Below, one piece after another: positions 48,760-57,869 of a stretch of 59,916 nucleotides of DNA (within the stretch, counting starts at the first letter, position 1; every line of letters begins with the position of its first letter). Origin of the DNA: Streptomyces sp. MBT65 (lineage in GTDB: Bacteria > Actinomycetota > Actinomycetes > Streptomycetales > Streptomycetaceae). The position numbers and the translations under genes are program-made. The stretch lies in the NCBI RefSeq assembly GCF_016612545.1, contig NZ_JAENRY010000091.1, positions 1-59,916 of the forward strand, in the 5' to 3' direction. A model generated the notes under the pieces. It had not been told where the DNA came from. It ran no database searches and was given only the letters and a program-made list of their open reading frames with translations.

Positions 48760-49725
48760 CTATTCCTTGGTGGCGCCGGCGAGCATTCCGGTGACCAGGA
48801 AGCGCTGCGAGAAGAGGAAGACGACCAGGACCGGAGTGATCGCGACCAAGGTGGCCAGGGCGAGTTGAGGCCGCTCGACGGCGAGGGATCCGACCGTCGG
48901 GTTGAAGGAGGGCACGCTGCTGAGCAGGGTGCCGACACCCACCTGCACCGGCATCTGGTCGCTCTCGGGCAGCATCACGTAGGGCAGGAAGTAGTTGGTC
49001 CAGTTGGCCACGAAGCTGAAGAAGCCGACGAGCGCGACGACGGGCGACGCGAGGGGAAGGGCGATGTGCCGGAAGACCCCGAACTCGCCGCATCCGTCGA
49101 TGCGGGCGGCCGCCAGCAGATCCCGGGGCACCGCGGTGGTGAAGTAGATGTAGGTCAGGTACACCCCGAACGGGTAGAACGAGTACGGCAGGATGATCGA
49201 CCACATCGTCCCGATGAGATGCACCGCGTTGAGCTCCAGGAACAGAGGGACCACCAGCGTCGCGTTCGGCATCAGCATCACGATCAGCGTGGCGACGAGC
49301 AGAGCGCGACGTCCGCGGAACTCCGTCATCGCCAGTGCGTAGCCGGCCGGCACGGCGACGCACAGCGTGATGACCAGGGAAACTCCCGCATAGATCGCCG
49401 AGTTGCGCAGCCACAGCAGGATCGCGTTGTCCTGGAAGGCGGTCAGCGCCTGCCAGTTGGCCCTGAGCGCGTGCCAGGAGCCGAAGGAGAGCGGGTTGCC
49501 GTGCACGAGTTGGTGGTCCGTCTTCGTGGCGGCCAGGACGAGCCAGAGCACGGGCAGGACGAAGAACACCGTGAACGCGGCGAGTACGGCGGCCACCAGC
49601 GCCCGGGACGCGTAGCGCCGGGCGGGAGGGCGGCGGGCACGGGTGGGCCTGCGTGGCGCGGGGCTCGCGCTGACTTCTCCGTGACGTGGACGCACACCGG
49701 GGTGCGTGGGGGTCTCACTCGGCAT
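48760..49725 (-). CDS. Carbohydrate ABC transporter permease, MalG type (locus B)
   Basis: A 321-residue inner-membrane permease with an extended Arg/Pro-rich N-terminus, about six helices and the EAA loop LLAAARIDGCGEFGVFRHIALPL. C-terminus FLFSQRFLVTGMLAGATKE. Very similar to the locus A permease at 5874-6788 throughout. ATG 49725 overlaps the upstream permease gene by 11 bases. As in locus A, no ATPase gene is present. Confidence 0.92.
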   Translation of the reverse strand: MPSETPTHPGVRPRHGEVSASPAPRRPTRARRPPARRYASRALVAAVLAAFTVFFVLPVLWLVLAATKTDHQLVHGNPLSFGSWHALRANWQALTAFQDNAILLWLRNSAIYAGVSLVITLCVAVPAGYALAMTEFRGRRALLVATLIVMLMPNATLVVPLFLELNAVHLIGTMWSIILPYSFYPFGVYLTYIYFTTAVPRDLLAAARIDGCGEFGVFRHIALPLASPVVALVGFFSFVANWTNYFLPYVMLPESDQMPVQVGVGTLLSSVPSFNPTVGSLAVERPQLALATLVAITPVLVVFLFSQRFLVTGMLAGATKE

Positions 49726-50629
49726 CGAAGAATCCCGACCGTGCGACGAAGAGGGCGGCGGCCGACAGACTCACGACCAGGAGCTCGACGGAGACGGCCG
49801 CGGCGCCGTTGATGTTGTTCATCTGGAAGGCGAAGTCGTACGACAGCTGGTTGAGCGAGTAGTCGCGTCCCGCAACTCCCACACTGGCCAGGGACAACAG
49901 CTGTGGCTCGACGAAGAGTTGGGCGCCGCCGGCGAAGGCGAGGATCACCATGTAGACGATCCATTTGCGCAGCATGGGGATCTGCACCCGCCAGGCGGTC
50001 TGCCAGGCTCCCGCCCCGTCGATGCGGGCGGCCTCCATCACGTCCTTGGGGATGTTGTTGAGCGCGCCGTAGATGACGACGATCCAGCCGCCCGCGCCGG
50101 TCCAGAACGCGATGATCGTGAACAGCAGGGGCAGGTGGCCGGGGGCGATGACTTCGCCGAACGTGTCGTATCCGAGGGCGCCCAGGAGGGAACTGACGGG
50201 GCTGACCGTGGGGTCGAGAATGAACAGCCAGACCAGCACGCTCGCGGCGCCCGCGAGGGCACCGGGAATGTAGAAGAGGAACCTCAGGGCCTTTCCGGCG
50301 CCGCCGGAGGCGAGCCGGTGCAGCAGCAACGCGAGGCCGACCACGATCACCACGAGCGAGACGAGCCAGAACAGGAGGTAGAGCCCGACGTGCCCGAGGG
50401 CCGGCACGAACCGGAAGTCACGCATGGTGGTGGCGAAGTTGTCGAAGCCGGTGAACGCGCCCTGGGCGTTGCTGAAGGCGAAGTAGACGGCGTAGGCGGT
50501 CGGGACGACACCGAACGCGATCAGCAGCACGAGATAGGCGGCGACGAACGCGGCGCCCGCCCGCCCCTGCCGCAGGGCGCCCTGGGGACGCCGACGGACG
50601 GAGCCGACGGGGGACTGGATCGCGGTCAC
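49715..50629 (-). CDS. Carbohydrate ABC transporter permease, MalF type (locus B)
   Basis: A 304-residue permease with about six helices and the EAA loop MEAARIDGAGAWQTAWRVQIPML. It resembles the locus A permease at 6785-7717 segment by segment, including the Arg-rich start and FGVVPTAYAVYF against FGVFPTGYAFYL. GTG 50629 overlaps the binding-protein stop (GTGA), the same arrangement as in locus A. Confidence 0.92.
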   Translation of the reverse strand: MTAIQSPVGSVRRRPQGALRQGRAGAAFVAAYLVLLIAFGVVPTAYAVYFAFSNAQGAFTGFDNFATTMRDFRFVPALGHVGLYLLFWLVSLVVIVVGLALLLHRLASGGAGKALRFLFYIPGALAGAASVLVWLFILDPTVSPVSSLLGALGYDTFGEVIAPGHLPLLFTIIAFWTGAGGWIVVIYGALNNIPKDVMEAARIDGAGAWQTAWRVQIPMLRKWIVYMVILAFAGGAQLFVEPQLLSLASVGVAGRDYSLNQLSYDFAFQMNNINGAAAVSVELLVVSLSAAALFVARSGFFDAE

Positions 50630-51987
50630 TGGGAGACCTTGTATCCGTTGGACTTGGCGTACTTGATGATGGAGTCCTGCCAGGCGGGCAGCAGCGAGAC
50701 GATGCTCTTGCCCTGCGTCAGCCCGGGCTTGACCGTCGCGGCCCAGATCGCTTCCTGGCTGAACTGGCCCGATCCCCAGCCCGGCCAGACCTGGGTGGAG
50801 GCGTCCTTCAGTACGTGGATGTCCCCCGCGAAGTAGCCGGAGGCGTTCTGCTCCTTCAACCAGGTCTCCGCCGCCGGGGCGTAGGCGGGGAAGCCGGGTG
50901 CGACCTTGCCCTGGTAGGCGTCGTCCGTGGTGACCCAGGTGATGAAGTCGGTGGCTGCCTTGATGTGTTCGGAGTGCTGGGACAGCAGCCAGGTACCGCC
51001 GCCCACGTTGCCGGTCGACGGCGAGGTCTCACCGCTCCACTGAGGTATGGGCGCCGCCGCGATCTGTTTGGCCGGCGTCTTGAAGGTGCCCTTGAACAGC
51101 GCGCCGCCGTACCAGGAGGGGCCGGGCATCATCAGCACCTTGCCGGCCTTGTTCTTGCCGAAGTCGGTGCTGAAGACCCCGCTGATGGACATGGACTTCT
51201 TCTTGATCAGTACGTCCATGAGCGCGGCCATCTTCGTGCACGCGGCGCTGGTGGTGTTCACGGAGACCGACTTGGCGCCGGTGATGTGGTTGGCACCGCA
51301 CTTGCCGGCCCACAGGTAGATCTCCGGAGTGAAGGAGTCGCCGGCGTCGCCCACCAGGTATCCGGGGTGCTCGGCGGCCACCTTCTCGCCGAGCTGCTGG
51401 TACTCCTCCCAGGTCGTCGGCACCGTGTAGCCGAACTGCTTCATCAGCGGCGCGTTGTACCAGAGCACGGCCTGCGAGAGGTCGTTGCGCAGGCAGTAGA
51501 CCGTGCCGCCCACCGTGCAGACGTCGTTGGCGCCCTTGGCGAACTTCCCGAGGGTCTGCGCCGGGACGAGCCCCTTGTTCAAGGGGGCCGCGAAGTTGGC
51601 GTCGACCGCCCAGGTCACCTCGTTGTTCTGCGAGCTGAAGACGACGTCCGGCCAGCCCTTGCCGGTGCGGTTGAAGAGCTGGACCTTCGTCTGCAGGTAG
51701 TTCGAGCCGTTGGCGTCGCCGTCGTAGGTGACGATGTCGAGCTTCACGTCCGGGTGGAGCTTCTGGTAGAGCTTCGCGGCGGCCAGCCGGGTCGAGTCCA
51801 CCCACACGGTCAGGGCCCCGCTCTTCTGCGGCACCTGGTTGAAGCCGTCCTTGCTGTTCGTGCCCGTGGTGCCGCCACCGCAGGCCGTGGCGGCCGCGAC
51901 CACGACGGCCACGCACCCCGCGAGGAGAGCCGATCGCCGTTTGGCCGACGCTCTGCTTCGGACAACTGACTGCTTCATCGCGGTCAT
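50626..51987 (-). CDS. Extracellular sugar-binding lipoprotein of ABC importer (locus B)
   Basis: A 453-residue solute-binding lipoprotein; lipobox ATAC followed by a Gly/Thr linker. The mature part begins LTVWVDSTRLAAAKLYQKLHPDVK and is homologous throughout to the locus A protein (IVTYDGDANGSNYLQTKVQLFNRTGKGWPDVVF, LLWYN-type VLWYN, HPGYLVG-AGDS, FKTPAKQIAAAPIPQW, GNVGGGTWLLS). Start ATG 51987 is set by GGAG six bases upstream; ATGs at 51999 and 51978 are alternatives. It is the first gene of the locus B operon, divergent from its GntR regulator across a 321-bp spacer with dyads. Confidence 0.92.
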   Translation of the reverse strand: MTAMKQSVVRSRASAKRRSALLAGCVAVVVAAATACGGGTTGTNSKDGFNQVPQKSGALTVWVDSTRLAAAKLYQKLHPDVKLDIVTYDGDANGSNYLQTKVQLFNRTGKGWPDVVFSSQNNEVTWAVDANFAAPLNKGLVPAQTLGKFAKGANDVCTVGGTVYCLRNDLSQAVLWYNAPLMKQFGYTVPTTWEEYQQLGEKVAAEHPGYLVGDAGDSFTPEIYLWAGKCGANHITGAKSVSVNTTSAACTKMAALMDVLIKKKSMSISGVFSTDFGKNKAGKVLMMPGPSWYGGALFKGTFKTPAKQIAAAPIPQWSGETSPSTGNVGGGTWLLSQHSEHIKAATDFITWVTTDDAYQGKVAPGFPAYAPAAETWLKEQNASGYFAGDIHVLKDASTQVWPGWGSGQFSQEAIWAATVKPGLTQGKSIVSLLPAWQDSIIKYAKSNGYKVSQ

Positions 51988-52121
51988 GAGTGACTCCATT
52001 ACGTGGCTGGCGTCCAGAGGGAACGGCATGGGTCGTCGCTCCGAAATTAGGCGCCTTATCTGGGCTCCGGTCAAGAAGATGTGCAGTCCCAAAATTGGAT
52101 TCTCTGGCCACTTAGGTCGTT

Positions 52122-52170
52122 GATATGTGCCGAATAATTAGGTAGATGGCGAAATATGTGCCAGATGGCA
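52122..52170. promoter_or_regulatory. Operator candidates in the binding-protein / gntR spacer (locus B)
   Basis: GTGCCA-GA-TGGCAC (52157-52170) is a perfect dyad. The nine-mer ATATGTGCC occurs twice, at 52122-52130 and 52153-52161, 31 bp apart or about three helical turns, so two regulator dimers could bind the same face. TGGCACTG at 52165-52172 repeats exactly at 14513-14520 in front of the locus A regulator. No gene is seen in 51988-52308. Confidence 0.6.
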
Positions 52171-52308
52171 CTGGAGGGTTGCCGTGGACTCTGCGAAATA
52201 AATACGATTCATTTGGCCGCGTGAGGTGTTCAGTAGAGTGACTGCGAAGGGACGGCTCGCTCAGTGAGACCAGCGACAGGGGTGACGGCTTTGGGTGGAG
52301 GGGCGGAC

Positions 52309-53025
52309 GTGGGGCGCGACTACCGTCCGGGCTATGAGCTCGTCGCGGAGCGGATCCAGGAGTTCATCGCCGAGTCGGGCCTGGTCCCCGGCGACCGGCT
52401 GCCGACGGAGAACGACCTGGCCGAGCGGCTGGGCACCAGCAGGGCGGTGGTGCGCGAGGCGGTCAAGATCCTTTCCGCCCTCGGGCGGATCCGGGCGCAC
52501 AAGGGCCGTGGTCTCTTCGTCGCGGACGACGAGGGCATGCTCAGTGCCAGTCGCTGGGGCGGGTTCTTCCGACCCACCGACCTGGACCACATCTTCATGC
52601 TGTTCCAGTTCCGCCGGATCCAGGAGATGGCCGCCGCCGGCATCGCGGCGACAAGCGCGACCCCTACCGAACTCCGGGCGATGCAAGTGGCCGTGGAGAC
52701 GTGCCGTCACGGTTTCGTCCACGGCCAGGTCGAGGTGTTCAACCAGGCCGACGACGACTTCCATGCCGCGGTCGCGGCGGCCTCCCACAACAGCTTCCTG
52801 GTCGACGCCGTGCGCGACGCACGCCGGCTGCAGCGGCAGTCCAGTGCCCTCGGTATCCACGACACGCTCAGCGCTCAGTCCGAGGCCGCCGTCGAGGAGC
52901 ACGCCGCCATCTACGAAGCCGTACGTGACGGGCGGCCGGAAGCCGCGGCGCAGGCCACCGCCGTACACCTCGACAGGACCCTCGAGAACTACCGTCAGGA
53001 AATCAAGCGGAGGGTCTTCGGGTGA
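52309..53025 (+). CDS. FadR-type GntR regulator of locus B
   Basis: A 238-residue regulator with a winged helix (about 4-72: DYRPGYELVAERIQEFIAESGLVPGDRLPTENDLAERLGTSRAVVREAVKILSALGRIRAHKGRGLFV) and an FCD domain with DDFHAAVAAASHN and EEHAAIYEAV. Start GTG 52309 is chosen because GGAGGGG lies upstream and it aligns with the start of its paralogue at 13697-14458; a GTG at 52264 would add 15 residues without a ribosome site. It is divergent from the locus B importer operon. It is more like the locus A regulator than the one at 40414, which suggests that A and B regulators respond to related ligands and similar DNA sites. It is convergent with the histidine kinase gene, 12 bp apart. Confidence 0.9.
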   Translation: MGRDYRPGYELVAERIQEFIAESGLVPGDRLPTENDLAERLGTSRAVVREAVKILSALGRIRAHKGRGLFVADDEGMLSASRWGGFFRPTDLDHIFMLFQFRRIQEMAAAGIAATSATPTELRAMQVAVETCRHGFVHGQVEVFNQADDDFHAAVAAASHNSFLVDAVRDARRLQRQSSALGIHDTLSAQSEAAVEEHAAIYEAVRDGRPEAAAQATAVHLDRTLENYRQEIKRRVFG

Positions 53026-53037
53026 GGGGAGGACGGG

Positions 53038-54497
53038 TCAAGTGCCGCGGGTCGGGACGCTGTTGACGGTGCCGCCCCCGGGGAGGCGCAGGGTCGCCTC
53101 CGCACCCCCGTCGGGATGGTTGCGGAAGGTCAGACGGGCGCCGAGCAGCCGGGCCTGACCGGAGGCAATGGCCAGGCCCAGGCCCGTTCCCGCGGACTCG
53201 GAGCCGGTGCGGAACCGCTGAGGGCCGGAGGCGGTGACGACGGCCAGCAGGTCGGGTGGGAAGCCTGGACCGTGGTCGCGGACCCGGACGACCGGTCCGG
53301 CGCCGTCCCCGTCCGTCTCAGCGTCCGTCTCGACGTCCACCTCGACCGTTACCGGCGGCGCGCCGTGCCGCAGGGCGTTGTGGACCAGGTTGGTGAGGAT
53401 CCGCTCCACGCGCCGCGGATCGGTCTCCGCGACCGCGTCCGCGACGATCCGCAACTCCACGCGGCCGTCCGCTCCGTTGTGCGGTGGGTTGTTCGCGTGA
53501 CCTGTCTTGGGGCTGTCCACCCGGCCGTCCGCCGGGCCGTGCGGCGGGTCGTTCACGTCGCCCGCTCCCGCGCCGTCCGCCTGCCCCTCCCTCCTCCGGC
53601 TCACCACCCGTCCCTCCGCCCCGTCGAGCCCGGCCACCGCGCGCCGGGCCATCGCGCTGACCTGCCGGGGCTCGGTCTCCACCGACACCGCGTGGGCGTC
53701 GAGGCGGGCGACCTCAAGGACGTCTTCGACCAGCCCGCGCAACTTGTGCACCCCGCCCGCGACCAGCGCGGACGCAGGGCCGGGCGGCAGCAGGCCGGTC
53801 GCGGTCACCATCGCCGCGACCGGAGTGCGCAGTTCGTGAGCGATGTCGGCCGTCACCCGCCGCTCGGCCTCCAGCCGGGCGGCGAGCGCGTCAGCCATGG
53901 CGTTCACGGAGGCCGCCAGCCGGGCGATCTCGTCTCCCCCTTGAGGGCCGATACGGGCGTCCAGGTCGCCGTGGGCGATGCGTTCTGCCGTACGGGCGGC
54001 GGCGGTGGCCCGGCGGCCCATCCGCACGCCGAGGGCCAGACCGGCCAGGGACACGACCACGGTGGCCGCCGCGCCCGTGGTGACCAGCGTCCGGTCCAGC
54101 CCCTCCAGCTCATCGATCTCACCGCCGTAAGGACGCGACAGCGCGAGCACGGTCCGGTCGGAGATACGGGTCGCCGCCCACAGCACCGGATCGGGCCCGT
54201 CCTGGAGATAGGTGACGCGGACGCCGCGGCGCACCTCCCTCGACACGGGCGCGGGCAGGTCCGGGGGGTCGAGCCGGGCCTCCGACTTGCGGCTGGCCGC
54301 CTGTTCGTAGACGGCGGTCATCAACCGCCGGTCCAGGTCGGAGCGGGCCGAGGCCAGTTGGTCGGTGGCGGTGATGCGCTGGACGAGCAGCCCGACCGCG
54401 CTCGCGACGCAGACGGCCGCCGCGGCGACGGCCAGAGCGACCTTCGTGCCGATGTCCAGCCGTATGTTCATGGGAGTCGTACCGATGCGCCGGCCCA

Positions 54498-54498
<1 letters not shown>
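53038..54498 (-). CDS. Sensor histidine kinase, CseC-like
   Basis: About 486 residues. Transmembrane helices at about 19-40 and 140-160, a short extracytoplasmic domain between, HAMP at about 165-215, phospho-acceptor His in RVTADIAHELRTPVAAMVTATGL, and ATPase boxes N (ERILTNLVHNALRHG), G1 (VRVRDHGPGFP) and G2 (SAGTGLGLAIASGQARLLG). Between the dimerisation helices and the ATPase is an insertion with two copies of a roughly 20-residue unit (VNDPPHGPADGRVDS, ANNPPHNGADGRVEL). It may start at GTG 54498, overlapping the regulator stop as TAGTG, or at ATG 54471. Gene order lipoprotein-regulator-kinase resembles cseA-cseB-cseC of the cell-envelope stress system, but there is no sigE. Confidence 0.88.
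53460..53580. repeat. Two 60-bp tandem repeats inside the histidine kinase gene
   Basis: Two copies beginning with CGGCCGTCCG at about 53460 and 53520 share most of a 60-bp unit (GCGGYGGGTYGTTCRCGT in both). The period is in frame and encodes the 20-residue insertion units of the kinase. Confidence 0.65.
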
Positions 54499-55166
<668 letters not shown>

Positions 55167-55263
55167 GTGTGTCTCCTGAGACGTCGTGCTCCGGCCCCGG
55201 AGGACCAGTCGCATGTGTCGGTGACCCGGCGGTCCGTTCACGGGCGCGGGGGCGGAAACGTTG

Positions 55264-55728
55264 TCATGCCGCCGGCACCCCCAGGTGCAGGTCACCGACG
55301 TCCATCGCCCAGTCGGGCGCGGGCGGGGGCGCGGGGCTGAGTACGGCGTTGCTGTAGTAGGCGGCGTACTCGCGCTTGACCAGGCCGCTGAGAACGAGAC
55401 GCACGGGGTAGTACGGCGGATCGTTCTTGCCGTGGGGACACAGTGACTGGCAGGAGAAGTCGACCACCAGCCCGGTCGCGACCGCCCGGGGCGTGCCCCA
55501 GCCGCGCCACTTCAGGCCGTACAGAGTGGTGACGTCGGTCAGATCCATCACGTCGGGGTGCTGCCGCGGGATGGAGCGTGCGTCGTCGAGGTAGACCGGC
55601 CCCGTCCAGCGGATCGCGGTCGGCGCCGGGCCCTCGGCCCGCGTGCCACCGGCCACCGTGCCGCATCCGGCCAGGCCCAGGAAGCTCATGGCGAGCAGCA
55701 GGCAGCACGCCGGTCCGCCGTATCGCAT
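55264..55728 (-). CDS. Small lipoprotein upstream of the two-component system
   Basis: A 154-residue exported lipoprotein; signal peptide with LAGC at about residues 19-22 (MSFLGLAGC). The mature domain is about 130 residues with no recognised family; it has a Cys pair (FSCQSLCPHG) and strands such as WAMDVGDLHLGVP. By position it is like CseA, the lipoprotein that dampens CseC signalling in S. coelicolor, but sequence similarity is not claimed. ATG 55728 has AAGGAG five bases upstream. It is divergent from the RNase-like gene; the 260-bp spacer shows no clear regulator dyad. Confidence 0.75.
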   Translation of the reverse strand: MRYGGPACCLLLAMSFLGLAGCGTVAGGTRAEGPAPTAIRWTGPVYLDDARSIPRQHPDVMDLTDVTTLYGLKWRGWGTPRAVATGLVVDFSCQSLCPHGKNDPPYYPVRLVLSGLVKREYAAYYSNAVLSPAPPPAPDWAMDVGDLHLGVPAA

Positions 55729-55988
55729 GCCGCTCTCCTTCCCGCCGGTGCCAGCAGGAGACCACCTTTGCGGCTCCCGATTAACGAGACATGTCCTGAC
55801 ATCGAGAAGTCGGTAAACCGCGGAAGCGCTCCCATACCTCTGTGACAGCCGTACGTCATTTCCGACCGGCGGCTGTGATCCGGCCGCCCGGCCACTGTCA
55901 TGCGCGGCTGGTCCTCTTTGGCCAGCCGGGGCGCACAGCCCCGGAAAGGGTCCGGAACCAGGATCCGAGACAAGACCAAGGAGCCACC

Positions 55989-56627
55989 ATGTCCTCATCC
56001 GAGATGTTGAAGACGTCGCCCGAGAAGCGGCGCGGCCTCGCACGGCGGCGTGCCCGGATGGTCGCCGTTCCCGCCATGCTGCTCAGCCTCACCGTCGGCG
56101 GGCTCGGCCTGTCCAGCGCCGCGCACGCCGCCGATTCCCCCCAGTGCCCCCCTGGGTCGGACCCGAGCTGCGGGACGTCCTCCAACAACGGCAAGGCGCC
56201 GATTTCGGGCGACGAACAGAACCCCGGAAGGCTGACTCCGGGAAAGATGCAGGCGTACACCCTGAACCTCTGGCGGAACTTCGGCTGGCCGAACTGGCGC
56301 GGCATCGGCGACCGTGACGCCTCCTGGGACGTCAACGACTACGTCGACCAGCGCGGCAACCGGCACCAGGAGTGGATCGAGACGGGCGGTCGATACTGGG
56401 ACAACGGCAACTCTCTCCGGGACTTCATGAACGAGGGCCGTGCGGGCTCGTCGTCGCGGGGCTACCAGGGAACGTTCCAGGAGTACATCGCGCACTATTT
56501 CGACCACAACCCCAACGGGGAGGGCGAGCGGACGGGCCAGGACCGGTTCGTGCGTGCGATCAACACCGGTGACGTGTGGTTCACGCGGGACCACTACAAC
56601 ACCTTCACCTACCTCGGTAAGTTCTAG
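55989..56627 (+). CDS. Secreted ribonuclease-like protein (barnase/RNase Sa superfamily C-terminus)
   Basis: A 212-residue exported protein. Signal peptide about 1-48 (Arg-rich, long hydrophobic core, AHAAD). The mature protein has a Cys pair near its start (CPPGSDPSCG), a Trp-rich middle (NLWRNFGWPNWRGIGDRDASWDV) and an end that resembles the catalytic C-terminus of microbial ribonucleases: GQDRFVRAINTGDVWFTRDHYNTFTYLG, where DHYNTF matches the DHYxTF of barnase and RNase Sa including the catalytic His. Candidate Glu (FQEYIAHYF) and Arg are present. It could be an extracellular nutritional RNase or a toxin; no immunity gene (barstar type) adjoins it. ATG 55989 has AAGGAG five bases upstream. 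Its TAG stop is part of the CTAG where an IS has inserted. Confidence 0.6.
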   Translation: MSSSEMLKTSPEKRRGLARRRARMVAVPAMLLSLTVGGLGLSSAAHAADSPQCPPGSDPSCGTSSNNGKAPISGDEQNPGRLTPGKMQAYTLNLWRNFGWPNWRGIGDRDASWDVNDYVDQRGNRHQEWIETGGRYWDNGNSLRDFMNEGRAGSSSRGYQGTFQEYIAHYFDHNPNGEGERTGQDRFVRAINTGDVWFTRDHYNTFTYLGKF

Positions 56628-56636
56628 GGCCCGTCT

Positions 56637-57161
56637 TCAAACTGATCTTGCCCAGAGTAGGAATGACGCGAGACTGACCGCTGCCTCGTAGGAGGTGGCG
56701 GTCTTGTCGTATCTGGTGGCGATGCCGCGGAAGCCCTTGAGCTGGTTGAAGCAGCGCTCGACTACGTTGCGGCGGCGATAGATGTGACGGTCGAATGCCG
56801 GTGGCCGGCCGCCGCGGCTGCCGCGGTTGTGCCGGTGTCGCTGCTGGTCGGCTTTCTCGGGGATGGTGCAGGCGATACCGCGTTTACGCAGGTAGGCGCG
56901 GAATCCTCGGGAGCTGTAGGCCTTGTCGGCGATGACCTGGGCGGGTTTGGAGCGGGGACGTCCACGTCCGGTCCGCGGGACCCGGATCCGTTCCAGGAGG
57001 GGACGTGCGCAGATGCTGTCGTGGCGTTGGCCGGGTGTCAGCAGGATCGCGAGCGGGCGGCCCTTGCCGTCGCAGGCGAGATGGATTTTGGTGGTCAGGC
57101 CTCCTCGGGATCGGCCGAGGGCGTGATCGTCTGGTTCGTCCGGCCGGTGGGTCCCCCTTTT
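56637..57161 (-). CDS. IS5-family transposase, second frame (orfB), expressed by -1 frameshift
   Basis: From the slip site the second frame reads KRGTHRPDEPDDHALGRSRGGLTTKIHLACDG, with the second Asp in QVIADKAYSSRGFRAYL and the Glu in RRRNVVERCFNQLKGFRGIATRYDKTA, completing the DDE triad. Both frames are free of other lesions, so the element is probably functional through programmed frameshifting. Shorter starts inside the frame are unlikely to be used. Confidence 0.85.
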   Translation of the reverse strand, partial: KRGTHRPDEPDDHALGRSRGGLTTKIHLACDGKGRPLAILLTPGQRHDSICARPLLERIRVPRTGRGRPRSKPAQVIADKAYSSRGFRAYLRKRGIACTIPEKADQQRHRHNRGSRGGRPPAFDRHIYRRRNVVERCFNQLKGFRGIATRYDKTATSYEAAVSLASFLLWARSV

Positions 57162-57517
57162 CGGCCGGTGGCGGCGGCGTGCTGGTGGGCGCGGACGATG
57201 GTGGAGTCGATCTGGACGAGCCAGTCGATGTCGCCGGCCGCGTCCGCGTGGGCCTGGATCTGCTGGAGGGCCCGGGTGAACATGCCGTCCAGCGCATAGC
57301 GGCGGAAGCGGGTGTAGACCGTCTGCCATGAGCCGTAGCGATCCGGCAGGTCCCGCCAGGAGATCCCGGTCCGGATCTTGTAGACCATCCCGTTGACGAC
57401 CCGCCGATCCTCCACACGCGGCCGGCCCGTCGCGGCACGCGGTATGAGTGGAGCGAGTAACTCCCACTCCAGATCGGTGAGTTCATGGCGACGTATCACC
57501 ACACCATGATCCACCAT
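57095..57517 (-). CDS. IS5-family transposase, first frame (orfA)
   Basis: A 140-residue protein with the helix-turn-helix-like N-terminal domain (HELTDLEWELLAPLIP, MVYKIRTGISWRDLPDRYGSWQTVYTRFRRYALDGMF) and the first catalytic Asp (WLVQIDSTIVRAHQHAA). A run of four A after CG (TTTT at 57158-57161 on the plus strand) just before GGGGG allows a -1 slip into orfB; the joined product would be a full DDE transposase. Start GTG or ATG near 57517, just inside the right inverted repeat. Confidence 0.88.
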   Translation of the reverse strand: MVDHGVVIRRHELTDLEWELLAPLIPRAATGRPRVEDRRVVNGMVYKIRTGISWRDLPDRYGSWQTVYTRFRRYALDGMFTRALQQIQAHADAAGDIDWLVQIDSTIVRAHQHAAATGRKGGPTGRTNQTITPSADPEEA

Positions 57518-57669
57518 CCGGTGATCTTTGAAGACGGACCCTAGTACGTCACAGGGCCGGCAGGAACCCCGGGACCGGACTTCGGTTCAAGAGGTCGTTG
57601 CAGCACTCCGACGCAGGGGAACGCGATGGACTTCGAGATCCGGAAGGATCGGAGGCCGCAGGGCCCAGG

Positions 57670-57798
57670 AGGCTCCTGAAGGAGCGTGAGCTCTACCTTT
57701 CCCTTGTGGATCAAGGGATGAGCAGCACGCAGGCCGGCCGGATCGTGGGGGTGCGTCCCCGGACCGGCCGGGAGTGGCGTCATGGACGGCCCGAAGGC
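57670..57798 (+). pseudogene. IS30-type transposase N-terminal remnant
   Basis: About 43 codons read LKERELYLSLVDQGMSSTQAGRIVGVRPRTGREWRHGRPEG, the helix-turn-helix entry of IS30-family transposases. Nothing of the catalytic core follows. Confidence 0.65.
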
Positions 57799-57869
57799 CG
57801 GGTGAAGAGACCGCGACCGCGGGCGCAGGACGCGCCGGCGGTCGCGGCCCGGTCTGCGACGACGCCCTA

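Larger units (their letters stand above)
56624..57544 (-). mobile_element. IS5-family insertion sequence with CTAG target duplication
   Basis: Terminal inverted repeats: the left end reads GGCCCGTCTTCAAA from 56628 and the right end, on the other strand, GGTCCGTCTTCAAA from 57540, 13 of 14 identical. Both ends are flanked by CTAG (56624-56627 and 57541-57544), the usual four-base target of this group. Element body about 913 bp, 56628-57540, with one transposase in two overlapping frames. It appears complete and potentially active. Confidence 0.9.

Noticed and set aside
46872..48794. 640-codon plus-strand frame opposite the unrecognised 674-residue gene
   Set aside because: The minus-strand frame has a good ribosome site and operon overlaps at both ends; the plus frame has neither.
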